In this document: one piece after another, positions 35,782 through 44,560 of the stretch | How positions within the stretch are numbered: the first letter of the stretch is position 1 | How the letters are laid out: each line of letters opens with the position of its first letter | From: a virus | Direction: 5' to 3' (one strand) | DNA length: 64,000 nt | IMG/VR virus record: IMGVR_UViG_3300008954_000045 | Coordinates: 1 to 64,000 of that record | Made by a program: the position numbers and the translations under genes | The notes under the pieces: generated by a model | Seen by the model: the letters and a program-made list of their open reading frames with translations, nothing else | Told to the model about the DNA's origin: nothing | Databases searched by the model: none

Positions 35782-37641
35782 TCAGACCAAATCAGTATTT
35801 GTGCTGATCCCTGGTCTTCCCCTAGAAGTTTCAAGAATAGTTTTTGCTTCGGTGATTATCGACTCTGGGTCGGAATTGTCTATAGTTAGAATCTGTTTCT
35901 GTGTAGCAAAAATGTTGTTATTTTTTGGTGTAGTGTTAACTTTAATGAAGGTGTTATTCGGAATGAATAGTGGTCTAAAATCTTTGAGTGAGATTAATCC
36001 TTCTTTATAATCAACAGTACCAGCATTAGCGTAAAGTATTTCTTTTTTCATTGTATTGTCAAATGAATATATTCTCATGTTCCCATATCCATCATCTTCA
36101 AAATAACATAGACGGATTGCATTGCTGTCATCTTTATAAACAAAGACACTGCTAGAAATAATTGGTTGATCGCCGTCTCTGTGGTGTTGAATAGAATTTC
36201 CAAATGGAATTTTATAATTCGCTTCGGTACCAACCCGTGGGACAAATCTTTTTTCTATTTTTATTGATATCTCGTTCCCAACAATAGCATCACTACTTAG
36301 ATCAATGATCTTGCTTAATTTCGAGAAGTAAAGATCCTTGTCGAATTTTTCAAGATCCACAGAAACATAATCTAGGACAGATTGACGAACAATTGAAACC
36401 ATTTCATTTTTTGCCAAGACAGTCATTGATGAATCGTATGTGAATTTGGTGTGTATTTTTATAAAAGTATAGTCTGGATCGACGATTTCGGGGATAACCG
36501 AAACAATATTTGATTTCTTGAGAATGTTTTCTGAGATGTTTTGTTTTTTAACCAAATCAATTGTTAGTCCGCTTTTTGGTTTGACAGCAATAAAAACTTT
36601 TCCGTACTCTGGTGGATCATTTTCTTGACCACCCCACACCACAACAGATTCAATGTCGGGATAATCTCGAAGCAACAGTGCTTCATAATCTCTTGGTGTT
36701 ACTGATCGGTTTTGTGCTTGATATGCTTTGGGTGCGTAAAATTTGATTGAGTTGTTTGTTTCTGGATCACCGCCTCCAGCAGCAGCAGTTACTACCTTCA
36801 CAACGGTATCACTATACTGAAATATTCTAGAACCTTCTTTGTCCGTTCTACCAAAACCATTAGCAGAACTTCCTGTAGTGCTTAGATATTCAACGATTAC
36901 CACATTACCATTTTGTGGTTTTTTTCCTACGATACCATCACCAAAGTATACTTCATATTCACCAAGAGAAACTTCTTGAATGTGAAAGGCTTTATCGTCT
37001 TTTTCGATAGTGTTGAAGTCAGATGACAGTTGCCATTTCTCTGAAAATCCTGTAATGTCTTCAATGGATTCTTGTACTCGTACCGAAACAGTAGTAATGT
37101 CTGCGGTTGAAGGTATTAAGAATTTTTGATCGACGTTGCTATCAACCACATATGAGATATTTTCAAATTTTCCTTCTGCAATTGTGATGTTGAGTGCAGC
37201 AAGGTTTCCTTCTGCATCATATGTGTATGATGCATCATCAAGTGTAGAAAATGTCATTGTGGAACTTCCTTGAGTTCCTTGTATCATTGTTCCTTTTGAT
37301 ATGGTATCACCAAATGTCTGTGATCCTGTAGCATAAAAATCTACAGTTGCAGATGCTGCACGAACGGATGATGGTGTATATCCTAAATGTTTTGCAATAG
37401 AAACGATAGAGTTTCGCTTTAAGGCGCTATCTAAAAACATTTCATTTGCTACCATATTCGTATAAAATGCTTGGTAGTGTGTGTTGTATGCAAGGAGGTC
37501 CATTAGGATATTAATACCAGAACCTTCAAAGTTTATGTCTTTAAATTCGTCTTGTTTGCTTAGATATTCTTTAAGATTTGCTTTGATTGAATCAAAATCT
37601 AAATCAGACACAGACAACCTTGCATTAAATTTGTCAGCCAT
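35782..37641 (-). CDS. gp6: gp6 baseplate wedge protein
   Basis: This 619-aa protein (T4 gp6 is 660 aa) starts FNARLSVSDLDFDSIKANLKEY, then NILMDLLAYNTHYQAFYTNM and LKRNSIVSIAKHLGYTPSS, which are the most conserved gp6 sequences. Further on are GDGIVGKKPQNGNVVIVEYL (a gpJ-like part) and RSVTPRDYEALLLRDYPDIE. gp6 dimers form the inner ring that holds the wedges together and opens during contraction. It begins with a TAATG overlap with gp25. Confidence 0.95.
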   Translation of the reverse strand: MADKFNARLSVSDLDFDSIKANLKEYLSKQDEFKDINFEGSGINILMDLLAYNTHYQAFYTNMVANEMFLDSALKRNSIVSIAKHLGYTPSSVRAASATVDFYATGSQTFGDTISKGTMIQGTQGSSTMTFSTLDDASYTYDAEGNLAALNITIAEGKFENISYVVDSNVDQKFLIPSTADITTVSVRVQESIEDITGFSEKWQLSSDFNTIEKDDKAFHIQEVSLGEYEVYFGDGIVGKKPQNGNVVIVEYLSTTGSSANGFGRTDKEGSRIFQYSDTVVKVVTAAAGGGDPETNNSIKFYAPKAYQAQNRSVTPRDYEALLLRDYPDIESVVVWGGQENDPPEYGKVFIAVKPKSGLTIDLVKKQNISENILKKSNIVSVIPEIVDPDYTFIKIHTKFTYDSSMTVLAKNEMVSIVRQSVLDYVSVDLEKFDKDLYFSKLSKIIDLSSDAIVGNEISIKIEKRFVPRVGTEANYKIPFGNSIQHHRDGDQPIISSSVFVYKDDSNAIRLCYFEDDGYGNMRIYSFDNTMKKEILYANAGTVDYKEGLISLKDFRPLFIPNNTFIKVNTTPKNNNIFATQKQILTIDNSDPESIITEAKTILETSRGRPGISTNTDLV

Positions 37642-38027
37642 TATCGTACCCTCTTTATTGGAAGTGCAAGTGTCTGTAGGGTTGGAATCCCTCTAACCTT
37701 GAACTCGATAGTAACATCAAGTCTATTTTGATCATCATTCTGTATTACTGTTACTTTTTCTATGATTGCCCTGGGTTCGTAGAATCCAATGATTTCTTCG
37801 ATTTCCTTTTTTATCTCGAACGAAGTGAGTGAGGTAAAATTATCGAAGAGAATATGACGAACCTTTGATTGAATTTCTGGATGAAATGGTTTATCAAATT
37901 TACCAATAAAGACAAGATTGCGAATAGATCGCTTCACCGCTTCGGTGTCAAATTTATATGATATGTCCCCGGTAATTGGATGCGGTTCTAAATCTAAATC
38001 GATATCGGAATATTTTTTTTCTGCCAT
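37641..38027 (-). CDS. gp25: gp25 baseplate wedge protein
   Basis: At 128 aa this equals T4 gp25 (132 aa). It has the conserved start with DLDLEPHPITGDISYKFD, followed by EAVKRSIRNLVFIGKFDKPF, HPEIQSKVRHILFDNFT and the central FYEPRAIIEKVTV. gp25 belongs to the T6SS TssE/gp25 family and nucleates sheath assembly together with gp6 and gp53. An SD-like AGAATAC gives little; the start lies 6 bases after the preceding stop. Confidence 0.95.
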   Translation of the reverse strand: MAEKKYSDIDLDLEPHPITGDISYKFDTEAVKRSIRNLVFIGKFDKPFHPEIQSKVRHILFDNFTSLTSFEIKKEIEEIIGFYEPRAIIEKVTVIQNDDQNRLDVTIEFKVRGIPTLQTLALPIKRVR

Positions 38028-38033
38028 TGTATT

Positions 38034-38693
38034 CTATGTATTCTGTGCTGCTAACTCAGCCTCAATATATCTTCGTTTTTCTTCTGACATCGTAACAACA
38101 TCTTCTTCTATCACTTCGTCTGCTTTCATCCAAGAACACCACTCAATAGACAAGCATCCAATAACACTCAATCCACTAGCATTTCTAATCGGCATCAAGG
38201 AAAACAGCACCACATTATTTGATTCGAGGTGTCTCTTATAATGACAATCGGGTAAATGACTAACAAGGAAGGGGGTTGCATCATTTGCAGTTACGAAATC
38301 GAGCATCTCTGCAAACATTGTAAGAAGGACATCTTGGCGATCTTGCCTAGTTTCTGAAACTCCAGATCTGCAAGATTCGTGTGTAAGAGAGAACCGTTTC
38401 ATTGCAGTCCCATCAAGAAACGTACCACCATTGTGGAATTGTAATATTTGTGTTCGGGCAGAACTAGTAACTACACGAAGTTCTGTGAGGTATTCGTGTA
38501 TTTTTGTGTGCGTGTTTACAAATTTTCGGGATGTTGGAGGTTCCTTCCATATCGTATTTTTTTTCTTTCTCTTGTTATATACATGTTTAATGAGCGGAAG
38601 TGCTAAAAACACCCCCGCTATCAGTGCTGCCCCCGCCATTCCAATTTCTACCCAAGATCCCAAGATATCGATGTCTCCTATCCGATTCGCCAT
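38034..38693 (-). CDS. membrane-anchored protein with GAF-like domain
   Basis: The 219-aa protein has one clear transmembrane helix at about residues 14-36 (VEIGMAGAALIAGVFLALPL) followed by a basic stop-transfer KHVYNKRKKK. The rest has QILQFHNGGTFLDGTAMKRF, LTHESCRSGVSE, LLTMFAEMLD and VIGCLSIEW, a pattern I recall from small GAF-like soluble domains in phage and plasmid proteins. It may be a sensor or a membrane-facing injection protein, but the function is unknown. A bitopic membrane protein inside a baseplate operon is odd. A TATACATA late promoter lies 28 bases upstream, so it starts the gp25-gp6-gp8 transcript. Confidence 0.65.
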   Translation of the reverse strand: MANRIGDIDILGSWVEIGMAGAALIAGVFLALPLIKHVYNKRKKKNTIWKEPPTSRKFVNTHTKIHEYLTELRVVTSSARTQILQFHNGGTFLDGTAMKRFSLTHESCRSGVSETRQDRQDVLLTMFAEMLDFVTANDATPFLVSHLPDCHYKRHLESNNVVLFSLMPIRNASGLSVIGCLSIEWCSWMKADEVIEEDVVTMSEEKRRYIEAELAAQNT

Positions 38694-38720
38694 ACACTTC
38701 TACCTTAATGTTGTATAATC

Positions 38721-38728
38721 TATGTATA
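38721..38728 (-). promoter_or_regulatory. late promoter -10 box TATACATA before the membrane protein and gp25
   Basis: The minus strand reads TTTTATACATAGAT in the gap after the PAAR gene, 28 bases before the next ATG. The match extends on both sides with the copy before the gene at 61685 (TTATACATAGAT). Confidence 0.72.
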
Positions 38729-38736
38729 AAAGAGAT

Positions 38737-39024
38737 TTACCCATTTGCAATCACATTGGGAGAATGTGTAGCACATCTTGATCCACAGCATACCGGATCT
38801 CCCTTCCGCCCAACTTTTAGTTTGTTTGCAAATACATCTGGTGATCCGTCACACAAAACAGAACCGTGACATGGAGGACCACAACAATGCACTGCCCACG
38901 AATCTGTTACTCTGTGTACTGGTATGTTGTTTGCAAATACATTTGGTGATCCTTGATTGCTGGGTCTTGGAGGATAGCAATCGTGTCCTGTTCCGATATC
39001 GCCTTTTCTGTGAACGTGTGGCAT
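38737..39024 (-). CDS. PAAR-repeat spike tip protein
   Basis: The 95-aa protein has three PAAR-type repeats: GSPNVFANNIPVHRVTDSW, GSPDVFANKLKVGRKGDP and HSPNVIANG. His and Cys residues between them (e.g. HCCGPPCHGS, CCGSRCATH) are suited to bind the metal at the apex. PAAR proteins form the sharp cone that caps the central spike of contractile tails (T4 gp5.4) and pierce the outer membrane. It starts with a TAATG overlap with the glycine-rich gene. It has 8 cysteines, many for such a small protein. Confidence 0.93.
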   Translation of the reverse strand: MPHVHRKGDIGTGHDCYPPRPSNQGSPNVFANNIPVHRVTDSWAVHCCGPPCHGSVLCDGSPDVFANKLKVGRKGDPVCCGSRCATHSPNVIANG

Positions 39025-39740
39025 TACCCATAACTCCTTATGATTGCTTTACCGTCGCCCCCCGCAGCCCCCCAATCCCCCACTACACTACCCCCACCAC
39101 CACCGCCGCCGGGCTGACTTCCATCACTTGCTGGTCCAGTGGACGGTGGGGTTCCATCTGCTCCACCTCCACCAGCACCACCGTTTGGATCGGCGCCATC
39201 CCCACCATCACCCCCATCGTTTCCTTGATAATTTTCGCCAACATTTCCATTTGTGTTGGTATCCCCACCAGAAGCAATTCCCGCATCTCCGCCTGCACCA
39301 CCACTTTTTCCCATTTGTCCACCCCCACCACCACCAGCAGTTACAGAAAACGAAGTGATGGTTGAAAGTAGTCTTTTATGGGATGTCAAACTAGAATCAC
39401 CCCCATCATATCCATCTTGATTTTCGGTTTGTTGTGCTGTGGCCGCAGCACCAACATTAAAGTTGATTGTGTCTCCCGTTTGCATGTTACCTGCACCATA
39501 ATATGTGGTTTTACAGTAAGCACCCCCACCACCACCGCCGCCACTATAATGAGTTACCGATCTACCACCGCCGGTGGTGCTTCTCGATGCACCTTCACCA
39601 CCAGCACCCCACAATTCTAACTCAATATACAGTGTACCAAGAGGAACACTATACGCAACATTTCCCGATGTTGTGTAGGTTTGTTCATCTATCAATTGAT
39701 ATTCTCTGGTACTTGCTGCTCGTCCGATCCCTAACATATT
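39024..39740 (-). CDS. glycine-rich tail protein, adhesin-like
   Basis: The 238-aa protein starts MLGIGRAASTREYQLIDEQT; this ATG (39738-39740) has AGGAGA 5 bases upstream, while the longer frame up to 39797 would overlap the preceding gene. After TLYIELELWGAGGEG it holds at least five long glycine runs (GGGGGGGAY, GGGGGGQMG, GGAGGDAG, GGGGADG, GGGGGGGSVVG) separated by Ser/Thr/Asp-rich loops and ends GKAIIRSYG. The VxLWGAGG...GGGGG layout is a glycine-rich domain found in phage receptor-binding and cell-wall proteins; polyglycine sandwiches form the tip of some T4-like adhesins (gp38 type). Receptor binding is likely but not proven. Confidence 0.75.
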   Translation of the reverse strand, partial: NMLGIGRAASTREYQLIDEQTYTTSGNVAYSVPLGTLYIELELWGAGGEGASRSTTGGGRSVTHYSGGGGGGGAYCKTTYYGAGNMQTGDTINFNVGAAATAQQTENQDGYDGGDSSLTSHKRLLSTITSFSVTAGGGGGGQMGKSGGAGGDAGIASGGDTNTNGNVGENYQGNDGGDGGDGADPNGGAGGGGADGTPPSTGPASDGSQPGGGGGGGSVVGDWGAAGGDGKAIIRSYG

Positions 39741-39744
39741 TCTC

Positions 39745-42700
39745 CTAACTGAAATCTTGTCCACCGACAAATCCATAGTAGGTGGATCCACCATCAACCG
39801 TCAAGAATGTCACAATATCTAGTCTGTTTGAAAATGTTGGTTCAATTCCGCCTGCCCACATTATAGTATCTGTGTTTCCAACTGCCGCACACCCATTACA
39901 AAATAGACAATCATCATATGTGATAGATGCTCCGTTTTCAACATACATCGTTAGTGTTCCTACCGTCCCAGAATCCGGGGCGTTGTACAACCAAATTGCG
40001 CAATTTGGTGGGAATTGTGGAACACTATATTCAGATAGATGTGCGTTGCCATCTTCAAAGTTCATAAAGATATTACCAGAAGCGGGGGTGTTTACTGCAA
40101 TAGAAGTATCTTTAAGTGTTGCTTCGTGAATGGTATTATCTTGTATACTACCAAATACTTCACCAATGTTGTACCATGCTCCTATCTGTATATCATTATT
40201 GAAATTTACAGAAGCAGTAATACCAACTAAATTGTAATTTACATCAAATGTAAAATCTGATGTACCGCCAATTGTACCATTTTCGTTGTATATGATTTTA
40301 TGCACAGAATCAGAATCGTCGTTGGGGGTGGGGGCTGGTCCAGTAGGTCCAACAGGAGGAGTTGTTGCAATCTCCCATTTGTTGTTGTCTGTATATACAA
40401 GAGTATCACCGTCCACTGCACCTGAAATATCATCTGAAACATCAACAATCTCATTTAAATACAAATCATCAACAGATATTCTGATAATGTTTTTCGCTTC
40501 ATTTGTATCTAATTTGATATTAGAACCAGCCACGAATGTGATTATTCCTGAGTTTCCAATAAATCCATCTGAGGAGATTGATGCAGTAAGAGAACCCTTG
40601 ATTATTTGGGTCGTTGATACTGCGCTTTCAAAGTTTGGTTTACCCAGTTCTTTAGAATCTATCAATTCGGCTCTTGAATATTTAAACGAAAAATTAGTAA
40701 GTGGTTCTGTAAAATCATATAGTTTGATTTTTTCGTTTGTGTGGAAATTGACAATTTGAAAGTTTACATCAGCCTGTACTAACTCAACCGGATCTGGTAC
40801 GATTGGGATATCTTTGGACAGTTCTGCATCTGTTCCGAGTATGTCATTTATGCTTCTTGGTGGTGATAGAGGATTACCACCACCGGAACAATCCGCGTCA
40901 GTTAGTCTATCACAGGGGCACGATCCATCGAACGATTGACATGGATAACCATATTCGTGATGACAATAATCTATACAATCTCCATTTAAATTTTCCCCAC
41001 ATTCAATACATCTCTGGCAACCCAAACAAACACAAGCATCATCACAGCAGTCCATATCGTCGCACGGGCATATGCAACAATTTGGCTCGATGCACGGATT
41101 CTCATTATCTCTGCATTCAAAATCTTTGCATAAGTACGTAGGAAGATTGTAGCCGCATTGCCCGCCGTCTCCTATCTGTACACCACATGGTACAATAAAA
41201 GTAGTGTTACATTCAAGATTAGCGCACGGATTTTCGCAACATGAACAAGTGACGGTAACATTACCATCGACACTGTACTCAGAAGAACACCCATTCCACT
41301 CATTATTAGCCTGACAATAATACCTCCAATCACAATCTAGTTTTCCGTTCGCTCCCATTACTCCCCCTGCTGTGTATGCCCACACATATCCACCACCGCC
41401 AGGACATAAGTCTTTTATTTGCGCCTGCACACTGAGGCAGTCACACGGACAGCCGGGACCATCGCCATTTCCCTGCGGATCTAAACCAACAGGACATCCT
41501 AACAGAGGTCTTCTATAACCACGAACTTCCCCATCTTCACAATATTCGTCCGCTGGGGCTATGTGTTGGCAACACCCATAGTCACTACCGACTGGATTAT
41601 CACTAGTTCCACAGCAATAAAGAGAACATTTCCCACCACAACAGGATGTTTGTTGTTCTTCACCTGTACATGGGTTGTAGATCTTCGGGCAAGGGCACAC
41701 ATCATCACCACAAGGCGGGCTCAAGGGCGGCATAGTTCCATCATCATTCTTCGGACAGCACTTTTCGTTGGGGTACGGGCCTGGGGGACCATCATAACTA
41801 AAACAAAAAGCAGTGTCGAACGGGCAACACTGGAAATTACAGCACTCAGCCTCGTCTACTGTACCACAACACGGTCCGGGGGTATTTACGTCGGCACAAC
41901 AAATCCAATTATCTGGACAACAACCACAGGAAGGCCAGCAATTATCATTTTCATTACAACATTCAGCCCGAATCAGGCCTGATTCGGGCTCACAACAAAA
42001 TTCAGCAAGCGAACAACAGGATCTATCATCACAACAACCACTGCTAGTTTCTAGGTTGCAAGGGCACCTATCTCCACAACATTCTGACTCAGCCGCCTCT
42101 TCAGGCGGACAACAATCATCACCACAACAATAAAAATGATCAGGGCAGCACTCTCCACTACAACAATAATACATGTCTTCACAACAGATATCACCACAAC
42201 AATCCTGAGTGTCAGGGCAACACCCACCTCCACAGCATTGTGATCCAGCAGTACAGCACATATCACCACAACATTCTGCATCTGATGGACAACATGTATT
42301 ACCACAGCATTGCGGGCAACAACTACCATCGTCACAACATTCTGTTTCGGGTGGGCAAGGAGGCACACACAACGGTGGTGGACAATATTCACATATTCCA
42401 TTAACACAACATAAATCAGTACCAACACAATCACTTGATGTGTCACATTCAGGGCAGGGTGGTGGTTTACATATACCATCACAACAAATTTCACCCCTTA
42501 ATACACAATGAATGTTTTCCGTACATGCACCACAATGGGTAATGTCACAGGTTGCATTATCACCTTTATATTCACCACCATAAAATAAACATTGGTCGTG
42601 TGTTGTTTCAATGCAAGCATCAATGGCCATTGACTCACATGACGTAGATGGTAAACAACACGCCCCCAAAATTAGTGGTGCTTGATCACATTGTTCATAG

Positions 42701-44553
42701 TCACAATATCCAGCAGGACCTGGAACTCCAAAATTACCAATAGAACCTTCGTTTCCGGGATACCCCACTGGACCGGGCAAAAATGTTGTTTCAGATAATC
42801 CTGCATCACAACTAATGTTGTCGCTCTTTTCAAAAGATGAGAATACCTTATTTTGATATCGCCTTAATTCTATTGCGTCATTTTCACAATCATAACAGTC
42901 ACAAGGAGAACCAGGCTCGGGGTATGGAGAAACCAACAATTCCTCCATTGTAGCAGTTGATTTTCTTTCGATATGTTTGAATTCGGGGAAGAATACATCT
43001 GTGGATCGAGTTACACCATTTTGAATATCAATCAGTTTTTGTTTGAATTCTGATGTGCTGAATATCTCAGAAACCAGTTCTTTGAAAATAGGATCATTTT
43101 CGGTTTCTTTAAGAATATTCTGCCCAAGCGTGTAGTTGTGTACCACCTTTTTCGCTTTGCAATAGTTTTCTTCGTCTTTATCAATTAAACTACGAACATC
43201 TTCAATAATTTTTGGTAGGAACGGAGAAACTACAGAATCAAATACTGTAGGATTATTCCACAATTCAAGTGCTAATCCGATAATACCAGATCCTTCTGAT
43301 ATTGAAGTAGAATCACAAGAATCACAAGGAACACAAGCAGTTTTGTTAATGATTTTGTTTAAACGAAAATCACCAATCCCCATCAAACTTCCAAACACAA
43401 AAGAATAACTCTCTTGATCTATATCAGTAATTGTTTTCATTATACTGGAATATGCACCAGCAATCGTTAATCTATCAAAAAAATCATCCATCGTTTCTGC
43501 GTTTTTCCCAGAAATCACATCCGTATGAAATTTTAGCATATTTAAAGTCATTACTAAAGTCTCAAGTAGAGATATCACTTCGTCTGCTTGATTTTTAGTG
43601 AGAGGAAAAATTTCAGAAATAGTAGGAATATTATCGTGTTCGGGTGATGGTATTGGTCCTTGATATAGAGTATATGATTCTGCGGTAGGACCTTCTGGAA
43701 CAAACGATTGCGGATATTCAACAACATTTCCGGTATCTTCTACGCCTGAGACGTAATAAGGCGTTTCCCCCTCATCACCATACCGTACAAAATCTTCTTC
43801 TGGTGGTATTGGAATTTGCTCTGGTTCACAAATATAATAGATGGTAGAACCATCAGAACCAAAAGTTTCACCCATAACCCCGCAAGTGCTACCGGAACCA
43901 CCATATACCCCCCCAGTCATAGAACAATCCAATTCAGTATACGAATAACATTTGTTTACAACACAACACCACCCTGTAGCCCCATTTAATTCGACAGGAA
44001 TGGAAATGTCTGACTCAGATTCTGTATTGTTTATAACCCCCCCCTCTTCCATAAGAGGGTCAAAAGTCCCTTGCTCTTCATAAATAACATTTTCAAGTTC
44101 TTCTTCGAGTTCTTCTATAGCATCCGATGTTACACCATAAGTACCGTGAAATTGAATCCCACTACCAGCCCCACCCAAACCATTAGGCATATAATAATCA
44201 ACACCATTAATTGTGTGTGTATGATATCCTGCTGTGGTTTCACCATCTCTAATATAATCCGGTGTTGGGCTTGCATCTATTGCTTCTTGTGTGGTATGGA
44301 AAAGTGGATAGTGCCCATCAAGAGCAAATGCGTTTGTTCCAGGCCAAGCAACACCATCTTCCAATACCAAATCAAACATCGAAGTAAGAATTTCAATTTC
44401 TTTTTGACAAATTTCAACAGATTCATCAATTATCACAGTTAGAGGATTTTGAAAACCTTTACCTTCGGCAATCAATGTGATAGCATGACGCTGCTCTCGC
44501 GTTAGCGTGTCAAACGGTATTTCTATGGTTTCGGGAATCTCGAACTTAGCCAT
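39745..44553 (-). CDS. giant cysteine-rich virion protein 1 (1602 aa)
   Basis: The first 100 residues (IEIPFDTLTREQRHAITLIAE, GFQNP) and the last 300 are homologous to the next gene. Between are a Gly-Xaa-Yaa collagen-like stretch (GPVGYPGNEGSIGNFGVPGP, about residues 590-615) and a region of about 600 residues (nucleotides 40880-42710) with roughly 125 Cys by my count. Its core repeats CCGD.CC and CCPD...CC about every ten residues. Two units of the type G-ACC...C......C...GG.Y.G....C occur. The end has GSNIKLDTNEAKNIIRISVDDL and GPTGP, followed by a beta tip with DGGSTYYGFVGG. No signal peptide is seen. It is probably a disulphide-stiffened appendage of the tail, formed after lysis (inference). 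Confidence 0.85.
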   Translation of the reverse strand: MAKFEIPETIEIPFDTLTREQRHAITLIAEGKGFQNPLTVIIDESVEICQKEIEILTSMFDLVLEDGVAWPGTNAFALDGHYPLFHTTQEAIDASPTPDYIRDGETTAGYHTHTINGVDYYMPNGLGGAGSGIQFHGTYGVTSDAIEELEEELENVIYEEQGTFDPLMEEGGVINNTESESDISIPVELNGATGWCCVVNKCYSYTELDCSMTGGVYGGSGSTCGVMGETFGSDGSTIYYICEPEQIPIPPEEDFVRYGDEGETPYYVSGVEDTGNVVEYPQSFVPEGPTAESYTLYQGPIPSPEHDNIPTISEIFPLTKNQADEVISLLETLVMTLNMLKFHTDVISGKNAETMDDFFDRLTIAGAYSSIMKTITDIDQESYSFVFGSLMGIGDFRLNKIINKTACVPCDSCDSTSISEGSGIIGLALELWNNPTVFDSVVSPFLPKIIEDVRSLIDKDEENYCKAKKVVHNYTLGQNILKETENDPIFKELVSEIFSTSEFKQKLIDIQNGVTRSTDVFFPEFKHIERKSTATMEELLVSPYPEPGSPCDCYDCENDAIELRRYQNKVFSSFEKSDNISCDAGLSETTFLPGPVGYPGNEGSIGNFGVPGPAGYCDYEQCDQAPLILGACCLPSTSCESMAIDACIETTHDQCLFYGGEYKGDNATCDITHCGACTENIHCVLRGEICCDGICKPPPCPECDTSSDCVGTDLCCVNGICEYCPPPLCVPPCPPETECCDDGSCCPQCCGNTCCPSDAECCGDMCCTAGSQCCGGGCCPDTQDCCGDICCEDMYYCCSGECCPDHFYCCGDDCCPPEEAAESECCGDRCPCNLETSSGCCDDRSCCSLAEFCCEPESGLIRAECCNENDNCWPSCGCCPDNWICCADVNTPGPCCGTVDEAECCNFQCCPFDTAFCFSYDGPPGPYPNEKCCPKNDDGTMPPLSPPCGDDVCPCPKIYNPCTGEEQQTSCCGGKCSLYCCGTSDNPVGSDYGCCQHIAPADEYCEDGEVRGYRRPLLGCPVGLDPQGNGDGPGCPCDCLSVQAQIKDLCPGGGGYVWAYTAGGVMGANGKLDCDWRYYCQANNEWNGCSSEYSVDGNVTVTCSCCENPCANLECNTTFIVPCGVQIGDGGQCGYNLPTYLCKDFECRDNENPCIEPNCCICPCDDMDCCDDACVCLGCQRCIECGENLNGDCIDYCHHEYGYPCQSFDGSCPCDRLTDADCSGGGNPLSPPRSINDILGTDAELSKDIPIVPDPVELVQADVNFQIVNFHTNEKIKLYDFTEPLTNFSFKYSRAELIDSKELGKPNFESAVSTTQIIKGSLTASISSDGFIGNSGIITFVAGSNIKLDTNEAKNIIRISVDDLYLNEIVDVSDDISGAVDGDTLVYTDNNKWEIATTPPVGPTGPAPTPNDDSDSVHKIIYNENGTIGGTSDFTFDVNYNLVGITASVNFNNDIQIGAWYNIGEVFGSIQDNTIHEATLKDTSIAVNTPASGNIFMNFEDGNAHLSEYSVPQFPPNCAIWLYNAPDSGTVGTLTMYVENGASITYDDCLFCNGCAAVGNTDTIMWAGGIEPTFSNRLDIVTFLTVDGGSTYYGFVGGQDFS

Positions 44554-44560
44554 AGGGAGT

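Noticed and set aside
38778-39365. 195-aa plus-strand open frame.
   Set aside because: It is antisense to the PAAR and glycine-rich genes, whose low-complexity codons keep the opposite strand open.
42100-42400. Regularly spaced CCACAACA-like short repeats suggesting a CRISPR array.
   Set aside because: Spacing is about 30 bases but the repeats are short, irregular and explained by Cys-Cys codon periodicity in an open gene.
41563-42511. Plus-strand and minus-strand alternative frames rich in Gln/Ser or Val across the Cys-rich gene.
   Set aside because: They come from the repetitive TGT/TGC codons read in other frames and have no start signals.
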